A DNA stretch of 64,000 nucleotides, taken from NCBI GenBank assembly GCA_002373975.1, contig DFKZ01000123.1:1-64000 (forward strand), in the 5' to 3' direction. The notes below the pieces were generated by a model. That model made no database searches and was not told the origin of the DNA. It worked only from the letters and a program-made list of their open reading frames with translations. Position 1 is the first letter of the stretch; each line of letters starts with the position of its first letter. The DNA comes from Lachnospiraceae bacterium UBA3632. Its GTDB lineage: Bacteria > Bacillota > Clostridia > Lachnospirales > Lachnospiraceae. Position numbers and translations under genes: made by a program. Below, one piece after another: positions 39,653 through 50,200 of the stretch.

Positions 39653-42091
39653 TTAATGCTCAGTCTTCAATTCGTTCTTATTATGGTACATCTTTTCATC
39701 CGCTGTTTCAAATACACGCGTCATGCGGCCTTCTCCGTTGTACCTGGACATTCCGCATGCGATAACGATGCCTCCTTCTTTTTTTGCTCTGGCATTATGC
39801 ATTGCCATCTTTTCAACAAGCTCATCAACACATAAATAATCTTCTCCCTGAGCGATAACAGCAAATTCGTCGCCACCTATCCTGAATACAGGGCTCTTCT
39901 TGAATGTGTCGCAGATTATCTTGCAGGCGTCCTTAAGATACTTGTCTCCTGCCCGATGCCCTTCGCTGTCGTTGATCTTCTTAAGGTCATTCACATCAAA
40001 GATAACCAGTGCAAATTCCGGTTTCTCCCCACTCTTTATCCTCTGGTTCATTTCAGCTTCTTTATCCAGATAAGCATGCCTGTTCTTGACACCTGTGAGA
40101 GCATCCACATGAGCAATATTCTGAGCCTGTTCCAGACGTCTCGCGTAATCCTCCTCCTGACGCACAAAGAGGTCAATATCGTTTACTCCGACTATAAGGC
40201 GTTTTCCGGCACTCTCCTCTACCATCGCTGCTTTGACCTGGACGTATGTGGGCTTTCCGTTTGAAACAAGTCTGTAGCTGAGAGAGAATACTCCGCTTCT
40301 TTCCACTTCCGCAAGTACACTCTCTTCAGTGTAAGCTGAAAGGAAACGGTCGATATCATCCGGATGTACCACTCTTATTGCATTCTGGCGCGAAGCTTCA
40401 AAGAAGTCCATTCCCTCCTTGGGTATACCCAGAGTCTCAAAACCTTCTGTGGAACTGAATTCGCGATACCTCCCGGTCTCGGGGTTTACCACATACACGC
40501 AAAGAAAGTCTCCCGCCAGAGCGTTAAGCCTCGAGTATGCTATATGCTCCTCTTTGGCCCTCTCTGCGGCTCGTCTCTGCCTCATCTCGTCATCCACATC
40601 CATGACGCCTATTACTATGAATCTCTCATCATCCTGCATCCTGGATACTTTCATATTCAGATAGGAGGATGATTCCCCCTCTATCAGTCGGTATGTCATC
40701 ATAAAGGTCTTGTTTCTGTCAAGAGCATCCAGAAGGTTTTCCCTCTTCAGGGATTCGATAAATGTCTCTCTGTCATCTACATGAACAAACAGCTTTGCCT
40801 CTTTTTCACAGGATCCGAAGAAATCCTCGCCACTGCGCTTTTCCTTAAGGACTCCGGTGTTTTCGTCGGACTGGTATTCGATGAATTCCCCTGTCTCCAC
40901 ATTTACATAGAATATATCCCTGTATCCGCTCGCAAGGGTCTGGGCGATATGCGTGTGGATGATCCCGTTTTTTCTGGCCTTTTCGTAGGCTTCCTTGGTC
41001 TTAGCGTTCTCACGTTCAACGCGCACCATATCGGTTACATCCTGGCACATTCCCAGCAGGCAGAGCCTTCCCGTCGAATCTATATATTTAAGCTTGGTAG
41101 TCTGGAACTGTCTCTGATTGCCCGCAGCATCGGGGACATCCTCAAAGAATATATATGGCTCATCCATCGACATGGCCATCCGGTCGTCCTCAACGAAGTG
41201 CTTTGCTGTCTCAACATCGAAAATCTCGGCATCGGTAAGCCCGACTACGCCTTCGGGATTCTCCTTATGTGCATATTCGGCAAAAGACTGATTGCACGCA
41301 AGATAGACACCTGTGTCCGCATCCTTGGAAAAGCTTAGGGCAGGCATATTGTCAAGAAGTGCTGTGATCGAGGCCTTGAGTGTTTTGATCTTCTCAGCTT
41401 CGATCAGTTCTCTTCTGTACTCTTCCTTCTCATCTCCGACTACAAAAGCCCTGAGCAGGCACGTTCCGAGCATATAAGCCATAGAGTAAAAAGGTAAATA
41501 AGTAAACAGAACCTGAGCGATGAGAAGAGTCAGCATTATAAGACCGAACAACGCCGTTGTACGGTATCGTTTGATCTTATCGCCAATGTTTTTACGCTTT
41601 CCCATAGAAGAAAAAGCATATATCGAAATAAAGAGAAGAATCAGAATCTGAGCGAGAAGCACCGCGTATCTCGGTGCATAAGCTTTATACACACAATCAC
41701 TGTCGACTGTGAAAAGAACGGGAACAAAGATGTTGACCAGAGTAAGCGCTGCAACACAGACAGCAAGGGCACGCCCTGCGTAGACGAGAAATTTCCCGAA
41801 ACCGTTATTCTCATCAAGATACAGGACAACATACCATGACCAGCAGAAAACGCCGGCGGCCATAGCAATAAAATAGACTGAGGTGTCTGCAAAAAGAAGG
41901 ATCGGGATCTTATTTGCCTCAATGATCCCCCACAGGATATCCGTGACATAGTAAACCAGCACGGTGTACAGGAAAGTCCTGTACACCTTCCATGCCGGTT
42001 TTTCAAACGCTTTGTTTCTGTTAAGCAGAATATCCTGATTTTCGATAAGAAGGATAACTGCCGCAAGCAGACCGATCGCAGAATAATACAT
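39653..42091 (-). CDS. Membrane sensor diguanylate cyclase with PAS domains (GGDEF)
   Basis: The 812-residue protein has about seven membrane segments in its first 225 residues, three PAS-like regions (about residues 245-370, 385-500 and 530-645) and a C-terminal GGDEF domain with the intact active site RIGGDEFAVI. It should make cyclic di-GMP. The RxxD inhibitory I-site just before GGDEF is absent (KKSP instead). There is no EAL domain. ATG 42091 has GAGG 5 nt upstream; the GTG at 42097 overlaps that site. A perfect 8-bp dyad (42102-42119) lies just before the ribosome site. It may control the Tad pilus, which is inference. Confidence 0.92.
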   Translation of the reverse strand: MYYSAIGLLAAVILLIENQDILLNRNKAFEKPAWKVYRTFLYTVLVYYVTDILWGIIEANKIPILLFADTSVYFIAMAAGVFCWSWYVVLYLDENNGFGKFLVYAGRALAVCVAALTLVNIFVPVLFTVDSDCVYKAYAPRYAVLLAQILILLFISIYAFSSMGKRKNIGDKIKRYRTTALFGLIMLTLLIAQVLFTYLPFYSMAYMLGTCLLRAFVVGDEKEEYRRELIEAEKIKTLKASITALLDNMPALSFSKDADTGVYLACNQSFAEYAHKENPEGVVGLTDAEIFDVETAKHFVEDDRMAMSMDEPYIFFEDVPDAAGNQRQFQTTKLKYIDSTGRLCLLGMCQDVTDMVRVERENAKTKEAYEKARKNGIIHTHIAQTLASGYRDIFYVNVETGEFIEYQSDENTGVLKEKRSGEDFFGSCEKEAKLFVHVDDRETFIESLKRENLLDALDRNKTFMMTYRLIEGESSSYLNMKVSRMQDDERFIVIGVMDVDDEMRQRRAAERAKEEHIAYSRLNALAGDFLCVYVVNPETGRYREFSSTEGFETLGIPKEGMDFFEASRQNAIRVVHPDDIDRFLSAYTEESVLAEVERSGVFSLSYRLVSNGKPTYVQVKAAMVEESAGKRLIVGVNDIDLFVRQEEDYARRLEQAQNIAHVDALTGVKNRHAYLDKEAEMNQRIKSGEKPEFALVIFDVNDLKKINDSEGHRAGDKYLKDACKIICDTFKKSPVFRIGGDEFAVIAQGEDYLCVDELVEKMAMHNARAKKEGGIVIACGMSRYNGEGRMTRVFETADEKMYHNKNELKTEH

Positions 42092-42101
42092 AGACACCTC
42101 A

Positions 42102-42119
42102 TCAGTCAGTCCGGGGACT
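42102..42119 (-). promoter_or_regulatory. Perfect dyad just upstream of the GGDEF gene
   Basis: GTCAGTCC and GGACTGAC with a 2-nt centre, ending about 3 nt from the ribosome site region. With a second stem (GCTTCC/GGAAGC near 42121-42142) it fills the gap after thrS. It could be an operator or a translational hairpin; there is no U-tract. Confidence 0.45.
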
Positions 42120-42154
42120 GACAGCTTCCCTTATAAAGGAAGCCGTATCATCTG

Positions 42155-43939
42155 TTACTTGTGATTAGCTGTTTTTTCCTTGCACATTTCAATGAATTCG
42201 CTTAAGCTCATCTCAGCCGTTTCATCGGTATCGCGGTCACGTGCGGATACCGTTCCGGCTTCTGTTTCTTTCTCTCCGAGAATGAGCATATAAGGTACTC
42301 TGTCCTCCTGACGTGCAGCGCGGATCTTGTACCCCACTTTCTCGTTGGAAGCGTCGATTTCTGTACGGATGCCTGCAGCGTCAAGTGCCTCGTATACTTT
42401 GTTTGCGTAATCGAGATGCTTCTCGGATACGGGGATGACCTTTACCTGAACGGGAGCCACCCAGAAGGGGAATTTACCCTTTGTTTCCTCGATGAGATAT
42501 GCCATAAATCTGTCAAGTGATCCGAGGATCGCTCTGTGAAGCACGACGGGAGTCTGTTCATTGCTGCTGCTGTCGATGTACTTCAGATCAAACTTGGCAG
42601 GGAGACAGAAGTCAAGCTGGCAGGTTGAAAGCGTGTATTCCGCACCTACAGCGGGCTTAACATTTACATCAAGCTTGGGACCGTAGAATGCAGCTTCACC
42701 GATCTCCTCAGTGTAATCGATCTTGAGATCGTTAAGCACCTGGCGAAGAGCATCTTCTGCTTTATTCCACATTTCGTCATCATCGTGATACTTCTTCTTG
42801 TCCGCGGGATCACGGAGTGAAAGCACACAGCGATAATCTGTGATATTAAAATCCTTGTAAACATCAAAGATGAGGTCCACAACGCTTTTTACTTCAGCCT
42901 CGATCTGATCGGGGGTGACAAAAAGGTGTGCATCGTTCTGGCAGAAATGCCTTCCGCGCTCGATTCCCTTAAGGGTACCGCTTGCTTCAAATCTGAAGTC
43001 GTGAGCTATCTCGCCTATTCTCAAAGGAAGCTGACGGTATGAACGGGGTTTGTTGGCATAGATCATCATGTGATGAGGGCAGTTCATGGGTCTTAATACG
43101 AATGACTCTCCCTCAACTTCCATAGCGGGGAACATATTGTCCTTATAATGATCCCAGTGGCCTGAAGTCTTGTAAAGCTCCACGCTTCCCACACACGGAG
43201 TCATTACATGCTGGTAACCGAGCTTGCGCTCTTTTTCCTTGATATAATTCTCAAGCTCCTGCCAGACGGTATATCCTTTGGGAAGGAACATGGGAAGTCC
43301 GCGTCCTACAAGGTTGTCCGTCATGAAAAGACCCATCTCCTTGCCGATCTTACGGTGATCGCGCGCTTTGGCCTCTTCCATCTCTTTTTCATACGCTTCA
43401 AGCTCTTCCTTGGATGCAAATGCAACGCCGTTGATACGGGTAAGCATTTTGTTCTCGGAATTATTCTTCCAATAAGCTCCCGAAATACCTGTAAGCTTGA
43501 ATGCCTTCAGAGCCTTGGTGTAGCAGATGTGCGGTCCTACGCACATATCGATATACTCACCCTGCTGGTAAAAGCTGATTATCGCATCGGGATCGAGATC
43601 GCCGATATGCTCAACCTTGTAGAGCTCGCCTCTCTCCTGCATGAGCTTTATTGACTCTTCACGGGAAAGGATGAAAGATTTGAAGGGAAGGTTCTCCTTG
43701 ACGATCTTCTGCATCTCGGCTTCGATCTTGGGAAAATCCTCCTCGGAGATAACAGTATCTCCGGTATCTATATCGTAATAAAATCCCTTTTCGGTCGCAG
43801 GACCGTAGGCAAAATGTGCCTCGGGATATAATCTCTTAACTGCCTGTGCGAGAATGTGCGCCGCGCTGTGGCGAAGGATGTGAAGTTCCTCGGAAGCTTC
43901 GCACTCACCTACTTTTCCGTCATTGTAAATAGCTTTCAT
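42155..43939 (-). CDS. thrS: Threonyl-tRNA synthetase lacking the TGS domain
   Basis: The 594-residue class II synthetase has the editing domain (LRHSAAHILAQAVKRLYPEAHFAYGP, zinc-like HDAH region), the catalytic motifs (motif 2 FRFEASGTLKGIERGRHFCQND; motif 3 HRAILGSLDRFMAYLIEE) and the anticodon-binding domain. The editing domain starts near residue 20 instead of about 65, so the TGS domain is missing, as in some other Firmicutes. ATG 43939 has GGGAGGAA upstream. The 76-nt gap to the upstream gene leaves no room for a T-box leader. Confidence 0.96.
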   Translation of the reverse strand: MKAIYNDGKVGECEASEELHILRHSAAHILAQAVKRLYPEAHFAYGPATEKGFYYDIDTGDTVISEEDFPKIEAEMQKIVKENLPFKSFILSREESIKLMQERGELYKVEHIGDLDPDAIISFYQQGEYIDMCVGPHICYTKALKAFKLTGISGAYWKNNSENKMLTRINGVAFASKEELEAYEKEMEEAKARDHRKIGKEMGLFMTDNLVGRGLPMFLPKGYTVWQELENYIKEKERKLGYQHVMTPCVGSVELYKTSGHWDHYKDNMFPAMEVEGESFVLRPMNCPHHMMIYANKPRSYRQLPLRIGEIAHDFRFEASGTLKGIERGRHFCQNDAHLFVTPDQIEAEVKSVVDLIFDVYKDFNITDYRCVLSLRDPADKKKYHDDDEMWNKAEDALRQVLNDLKIDYTEEIGEAAFYGPKLDVNVKPAVGAEYTLSTCQLDFCLPAKFDLKYIDSSSNEQTPVVLHRAILGSLDRFMAYLIEETKGKFPFWVAPVQVKVIPVSEKHLDYANKVYEALDAAGIRTEIDASNEKVGYKIRAARQEDRVPYMLILGEKETEAGTVSARDRDTDETAEMSLSEFIEMCKEKTANHK

Positions 43940-44015
43940 GATCTTTCCTCCCGCCGATCTCCGATTACCGGATAACGGCAAATATAATGTGAAATAATAA
44001 ATTTCATTTTATTAC

Positions 44016-45857
44016 TTATTCGGCTGATTGTAAAGGCTTAGCCCCTTTTTCCCTTTCTTTGTCTTCACCGGTTTGATCCGTAATAAATACAGCGGATATA
44101 AACGGCAATGAAACCAGGACCGGATAACCGTACCTGGGATGCCCGTAAAAAGCCGGTGAGGCCATGCAGATCAGTAAGGATAACACCAAGGGGACCAACA
44201 GTAGCTTTTCTCTCCGGTCAACGTTTTTTCTAAAGATCAGATAGAATAACATCCACGTGAATAATCCCATGTTTTCCAACAGTGAAAGAAAAGGTATTCT
44301 CCCGTTCATCTCATATAAACGTTTCAGGATTTCCCTTGACCTGAGCATGAAAGGAGGAATACTGAAAATCGCCAGATACCATGGTTCAACCTCATATCTG
44401 ATCACATTATCCGCTCCCGGATAAAACCATCCGTACACATGCTGTAAAAAGGCATCCATATAAACCCTGGGATGCTTTCTCAGCCCCACCGTCCAGGCTT
44501 TAAAATATCTGACGAGATCAGCACCCGATGCATCATTATTGTAGTTCATTTTTACCGGATCGGATATATTCGGTGAATAGACCTCGCCTATGATCGAAGA
44601 ATCTCCCAATACCGCGTCTATCGCCTCTTTTTCATAAGCGGATATCTCATCACCGTAATATTTCAGATATCTTGCGGTCTGTTGAAAAGGAATCGACAAG
44701 GCCTCACTTACGCTGGCAGGTCTTGCATCGGTTATCTTTTCCATGCAGTGCTGAGCTGTGCTTTGACCTGCTAAAGGTAAAATGCAGCATGCCAGGAATA
44801 TGATGAGAGCTGTTTTTTTACTTCTTTTTATTAGGGCGTACAGGGCAAGTATAATGCCTGACGGAACAATAACATATATCCCGTTCTTTCTAACCAGTGC
44901 CGTACATATCTGCACGACTACCAGCGCTATCCAATACCGTATACCCAGCTCTTTCTCCCTGCCGTTTATGCAGGCATGTATAAGTTCCTCGAGCAATAAT
45001 ATATACCAGAGAAAGCAGCCCATATAAGCAAGATCTTTCCCGGGAGTTGTCACCATATTGGAATATGCGGGAGTAAGCAGATATATTACAAAAACAACGC
45101 GGCGGATCAATAACGGACAGTTTCTCTCATACAATCTCTGCAGAGAATACCCCAATACTAGCGCCATGAAAATCCCCTGCGAAATCGTGCAAAGGAAAAA
45201 ACCTGCCGTTTGACTGTGAAACAATACTTCACCGACCCTGATAAATACTTTTAGACAAAGTGTGTGAAACAGCGGAGTATGTGCCCAGTACTGAATATCT
45301 CCGTTTATCTGCCATATCTGAAATATTGTATCAGATGCAAGGCTTCCCGGATAAGACAGGATCATAAAGGGAATCCATGAAAGGAACAGCACTCCGGCAG
45401 AATAAAGCATCGACCGCTTTCCCAAAATGATACCATCTGTCTGTTCAGCAGATGAAAACTTAAAGGACAAGAAATGATCAAGTAAAGCAATAAGATATCT
45501 CAAAAGAAGTGTAACAGCAAAGATATTCAGCGTTGCATACAGCACGTTGGTAAAGCCGCCGCTCAGCTCATATTCGGAACAATACATCTCGCCCACAGTC
45601 CAGAAACATGCCAGCTTTATAGCCAATATCGTATTTCTCCCGGACGGCTTAATTTCGAGATGATATGTGTAAATGATCAGGATCAGTGACAATATAAAGA
45701 TCAAAAGATTAATGATCGAATACGAAGAAAACAGGGCTTCCAGCTTTCCCAGTGCGGAAACATCCGCTCCTTCTACATCACGCAAAAAAGGCATTCGACA
45801 AAACAGAGCGATTATGATAGCACTGACAGGAGCAACCCATTTTTTATTCTCTTTCAT
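44016..45857 (-). CDS. Polytopic membrane protein (DUF6020-like)
   Basis: The 613-residue protein has about 12-14 membrane segments and a soluble segment at about residues 385-480. The block SYPGSLASDTIFQIWQINGD near residue 168, followed by WAHTPLFHTL, resembles DUF6020 proteins of Firmicutes, which have a GT-C glycosyltransferase-like shape. The function is not established; a role in cell-surface polymer synthesis would fit the neighbouring wall hydrolase, which is inference. GGGGG lies 7 nt before the ATG. Confidence 0.75.
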   Translation of the reverse strand: MKENKKWVAPVSAIIIALFCRMPFLRDVEGADVSALGKLEALFSSYSIINLLIFILSLILIIYTYHLEIKPSGRNTILAIKLACFWTVGEMYCSEYELSGGFTNVLYATLNIFAVTLLLRYLIALLDHFLSFKFSSAEQTDGIILGKRSMLYSAGVLFLSWIPFMILSYPGSLASDTIFQIWQINGDIQYWAHTPLFHTLCLKVFIRVGEVLFHSQTAGFFLCTISQGIFMALVLGYSLQRLYERNCPLLIRRVVFVIYLLTPAYSNMVTTPGKDLAYMGCFLWYILLLEELIHACINGREKELGIRYWIALVVVQICTALVRKNGIYVIVPSGIILALYALIKRSKKTALIIFLACCILPLAGQSTAQHCMEKITDARPASVSEALSIPFQQTARYLKYYGDEISAYEKEAIDAVLGDSSIIGEVYSPNISDPVKMNYNNDASGADLVRYFKAWTVGLRKHPRVYMDAFLQHVYGWFYPGADNVIRYEVEPWYLAIFSIPPFMLRSREILKRLYEMNGRIPFLSLLENMGLFTWMLFYLIFRKNVDRREKLLLVPLVLSLLICMASPAFYGHPRYGYPVLVSLPFISAVFITDQTGEDKEREKGAKPLQSAE

Positions 45858-45880
45858 ATGTATACCCCCATGCGAAATAT

Positions 45881-47245
45881 CTAATCTGACAGATCCTCTA
45901 TCAGTCCCATGTTTATCTTAGCCTGCAGTATCCTTCTTACGCTCTCGTCGATCCTATCCTCGCTTATTCGGCCGCTCTCCACCGCTTTTTCCACGGTGGT
46001 TACGGCATCATTAAAGTCGATGGGGCACAGGATAATGTCCACTCCCGCTTCAAGGCACAAAAGTGATGCCTCGCCGCTGGTATAATTGTCTCTTATGGCC
46101 TTCATCTCCAGGGCATCTGTCATTACAACGCCGTCAAATCCCAGCTCATCCCTCAGGATATCCGTAACTATGGTGTGTGAAAAGATGACCGGCATATCGG
46201 ATACATCCGATACGATCATGTGCCCCAGCATTATGGCATCGGCTCCGGCTTCTATTCCGGCCTTAAAGGGAAGAAATTCGCCTTCGCGGAGTTCTTCAAG
46301 GGTCTTGTACACATGGGCCAATCCGTTATGTGTATCCTCAAGAGTGTCACCATGTCCGGGGAAATGCTTGAGCGTACATCCCACTCCGCCTTCATGGAAG
46401 CCCTCCACTGCTGCTGCCACCAATTCTGCGGCTTCCTCATAGTTATCGCTGTATGCTCTGTCGCCTATGACCGTATTGGCGGGGTTTGACCATACATCTG
46501 CCACGGGAGCAAGGTTAAGGTTAAGCCCACATCTTGACATATCGCTTGCTATGGTAAAAGCATTCTCGTATGCCTTTTCGGTCCCCTGATCCTTATAATC
46601 CAGCATTGCAGCTATCCTGGTGGTACCGACGGTGAACATCAGACGTCCGACTCTTCCGCCTTCTTCGTCGCAGGCAATAAAGAGCGGAATCTCCACAAAG
46701 GACTGGGAATTGTCTGCCATCTGCCTGACCTGCTCCTGCGACTGCATATTTGTCATATTGTAGACAAGACCGCCGACCGGATTCTGCTCCAGTGCCGCTT
46801 TGGTCATCTCCCCCGCAGAAGTGACGGGATTTGTCCCGACTATTGCGGACGGATATACCATAAAGAGCTGGCAGACCTTTTCATGAACAGTCATATCAGC
46901 AATTATCAGATCGACCTGTGAAGGTTTCTCCGGCTCGGACTCGGGTACAGGCTCTACTTCCGATTCAGACTCCGGTTCATCCTCGGAACCCGCAGGTGCT
47001 GTTTCAGATTTCTCTTCTGTCTGCTTATTATCTGCTTCACCGGATACGTTTTCTTCCGCGTCCGATGAGGTATCTGCAACCGTTTCTTCCTGCTTAGCGT
47101 TCTCTTTTGCCCCTAACTGGCCCTCATCGTTTCCGCCTTTTATATACCATATCAAAAAAACAGCCAGCGAAAGGATCACTATGATCGTGCCCGCGATTAT
47201 CACTCCGGACAGGATATTTGTCTTTTTATTCTTTAAACTACTCAT
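45881..47245 (-). CDS. GH3-family beta-N-acetylhexosaminidase, membrane anchored
   Basis: The 454-residue protein has an N-terminal membrane helix (about residues 12-33), a long acidic low-complexity linker (Glu/Ser/Pro-rich to about residue 110) and a GH3 domain. The NagZ-type signatures are present: DEEGGRVGRL, LKHFPGHGDTLEDTHNG with the catalytic His, and the nucleophile Asp in FDGVVMTDALEM. It would remove GlcNAc from peptidoglycan fragments outside the membrane. It starts 12 nt after the TIR gene stop, so the two are probably co-transcribed. The ribosome site is weak. Confidence 0.9.
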   Translation of the reverse strand: MSSLKNKKTNILSGVIIAGTIIVILSLAVFLIWYIKGGNDEGQLGAKENAKQEETVADTSSDAEENVSGEADNKQTEEKSETAPAGSEDEPESESEVEPVPESEPEKPSQVDLIIADMTVHEKVCQLFMVYPSAIVGTNPVTSAGEMTKAALEQNPVGGLVYNMTNMQSQEQVRQMADNSQSFVEIPLFIACDEEGGRVGRLMFTVGTTRIAAMLDYKDQGTEKAYENAFTIASDMSRCGLNLNLAPVADVWSNPANTVIGDRAYSDNYEEAAELVAAAVEGFHEGGVGCTLKHFPGHGDTLEDTHNGLAHVYKTLEELREGEFLPFKAGIEAGADAIMLGHMIVSDVSDMPVIFSHTIVTDILRDELGFDGVVMTDALEMKAIRDNYTSGEASLLCLEAGVDIILCPIDFNDAVTTVEKAVESGRISEDRIDESVRRILQAKINMGLIEDLSD

Positions 47246-47257
47246 GATCCGGCCCGA

Positions 47258-50200
47258 TCAGTCAACATTATAAAGGATCTTCTTCTCGTCGGACAATTCA
47301 GCATCTCCAAACTGCCTGCGGGCTTCCTCGAACAGTTTTTTATAACCCTTATACTCAATAGAATAAAGGTTAGAATACCCGGACAGGATAAATGACTTTT
47401 TACCTTTGCAATAAGTTACACCAAAGCTGCTGACACAGTCTGCCACAACAGCATACTTTGAAGTCTCAAGCATAACCACCAGTTTTCCCGAATCCAGCGC
47501 AAGCAGTCCGTTTTCTTCATCTTCCACGATATAATCGATCAGTCCGTCCATATCATATGAGCTTATATGCTCGGACCTTTCTATATCACGTATCTTTACG
47601 GTGTAGTCATCCCCCTGGGATATAAGGTATTTTCCGTCACCGGTAAAATCTATAAAAAGGTTGGTCAGAGTCAGAAGCGTAAAATCATCCTTCACTTCTC
47701 CGGAAGCCTCATCTATTATCCTGACCTTTCCGTCACTGCAGCACATGGCAAGAGTGCTACCGTCAGGGCTTATCGTTAAGTACTTCCACTGGTAGGCATT
47801 GGCCACCTCCCGGAGAGAGTCGTTCTGGTAGTAATGAATGTCCCCTGTGGCGATGTCAATTCGGTAAAGATTGGTATCCGTAGCAGATACGTATAGTTTC
47901 TTTCCGTCTTCCGAAAGTGCGACATTTCCTATCTTTTGGCCGGCAAGCTCCTCTGAATCGTTTAAATACACGCATTCTTCTTTCTCCGTATCCAAAACGG
48001 CAATAAACCCGCTACCCCATGCGACGCAATATTTTCCGTTGCGTGTAAAGCTTCCTCCCGTAGGTTGAATGTATTGTTTTATATCCGAGAAGTCATAGGA
48101 TCTGACCTCTTTTGTAATAGGATTTATCTGACGGATAACATCATCATCCAGTATAAGGTGAAATCCGTCCCGTTCTCCGTCATCATCTGTGAGAAGGTAA
48201 TCCATATCACCGAACCTGAACAACTCTTCACCGGTATTTGAGAAGTAAACGTATTCGTCGGAATCCCAGGCCTTTGTGATGATATATTCAGAATTCCGTG
48301 AAACGCCCACGACAGTCAGCTTTTCATCACCCTCATGTATCGTGTTAAGATCCGGAGCATAATGCGGAGTCAGGATATAAATACTCGATCCCAGATATTC
48401 CTTCAATACCAGAGTCTGTCCAAAACCAACAATGTTAGATATCATTTTCCCCGTTTCGATGAGACCATCCAGAAACTCGCCTGTGGAAAAATCAATGGTC
48501 TGGATCTGTCCGTTTCCAAGAGCTGCCATACCTCGAGGGCTGTTCAGGAACACAATGATCGAAAAGACGTTATCCGGAAGAACTACTCTTGATTTCTGCT
48601 TTCCGTTTTCTTCGTCAAAGCAGAACACCACCCTTCCTTCCGCGATAACAATATCGGAGCATTTTCTGTCATCTGTGGTATATGTATGGTTTTTGATAAT
48701 AGTGGAAGTATTCCAGAAAGCAACGGAATCCACATCCAGAGGCGCGTTCCACAATACTTTGCTGCCATCTACGGCAATAAGATCTACGTTGGCATTCGGA
48801 GAATCTCCGGGCTGTGAAAGGGGAATAGAGGTAATAGCGGCAAAATTGCCCGACTCAAGGGGGCATATCTCTACAATATTCTTTTCAGCCAGAGCTGTAG
48901 AGGAACATGTTCCTGCTGTCAGATCAAATACTGTTATATAAGCCTTGGTGGAGTCGCTGTATGCCCCTCCGTGCGAAACCGCCAGATGACTCCCGTCTTC
49001 AGAAAACTCCATCTTCAGACCAAATTCAATATCCAGAGGATTCTCAAAGCTCTGAATAATGTCACCGTTATTCAGATCTATGATATCTACCACATATGTC
49101 TTTTCATCATTCAATACAACTATGGTGTCGGTGATGTTTTCTGTTTCCTTGACTTTCGGCGAGACAACAGCTGCTATTTTATTCTCGGTAAAGATACTGC
49201 ATGTATCGATTATCTGGTGATCTTCCAGTTCTCCCTTCCCGGCATACTCAAATATCACGTCTCCGTCAAAGGAATACTTGGTAATCCCTTTCCCGGTGAT
49301 CACATAGATTCCGGTTTCATCTGCATCTGCTGCTTTGATATTTACCACACGGTTGTCTTTGTCGATCTTTGCACCTATTTCGCATAGGAGAGACCAGTTT
49401 TCGGTATCCCATACATATGCATTCTCTCCTGTGTCGGTAACGATCAGGTACTTTCTGTCGGCGCTTACCCGGATATCCTTGACTTTCATATCGTGTGGTA
49501 AAACTCTGTCAAAGTAGTAATCACCGGAAGTATCATACGCGTAGAGGGCCTTTGAAAGGGCGTACTCAGTCTCCCCTTCGTAGGGTCTGTCGTTACCTTC
49601 CGAAGGCAGGCCGGCCATTGCAACCAACACAGCATCCTCACGGTTTCCCTCATTAAAAAGCGACAGGGATTTTTCGGCATAGAAACGCGACTGGTTCCTC
49701 TGCTTGTCTGTATATTCTTCCAATATCTCTTCCGCAAGCCGTGTTTTTTCATCTGCAAGCTTGGACTTTTCGTCGGCAAGCTGAGCTTTCTCATCGGCAA
49801 GCTGTTTCATTTTGGCCGCAACATTTGCGTTATAGATACCGAAAGCGGTTCCCGCGATTGCCACAATTGCCGCCGCTGATGACACGATCGATATAGTCCT
49901 TCTGATTATCCTTTCACGGTGGCGCTGCTTGAGGTCATCATAGGAGCAGCCCAGAACGGGCGCAGCAAGCCGAAGTATCTCGGTCTTAAACTTCTTATTC
50001 CTGTCGGAGGCTGTTTCTCCCCTTACATCCGCTGCCAGCGGCTCCACGGGATTTCCCTTTTCATCGGTAAGAAGCTGGGGAGGAAAGCTCTCGTCGGGCT
50101 CACCTTCAATAAGCACGGCAAGAACATGATCCCTGTCGTGCATCTCTATGAATGATTCTATCTCTTTACAAACCCAGTATGATTCGGGTGTGCGGGGAGA

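Noticed and set aside
43940..44016. T-box leader upstream of thrS
   Set aside because: The gap is only 76 nt, too short for a T-box, and lacks the AGGGTGGNACCGCG-type motif.
49715..49810. CRISPR-like or minisatellite repeat
   Set aside because: The repeats are in frame, encode heptads and have no unique spacers between them.
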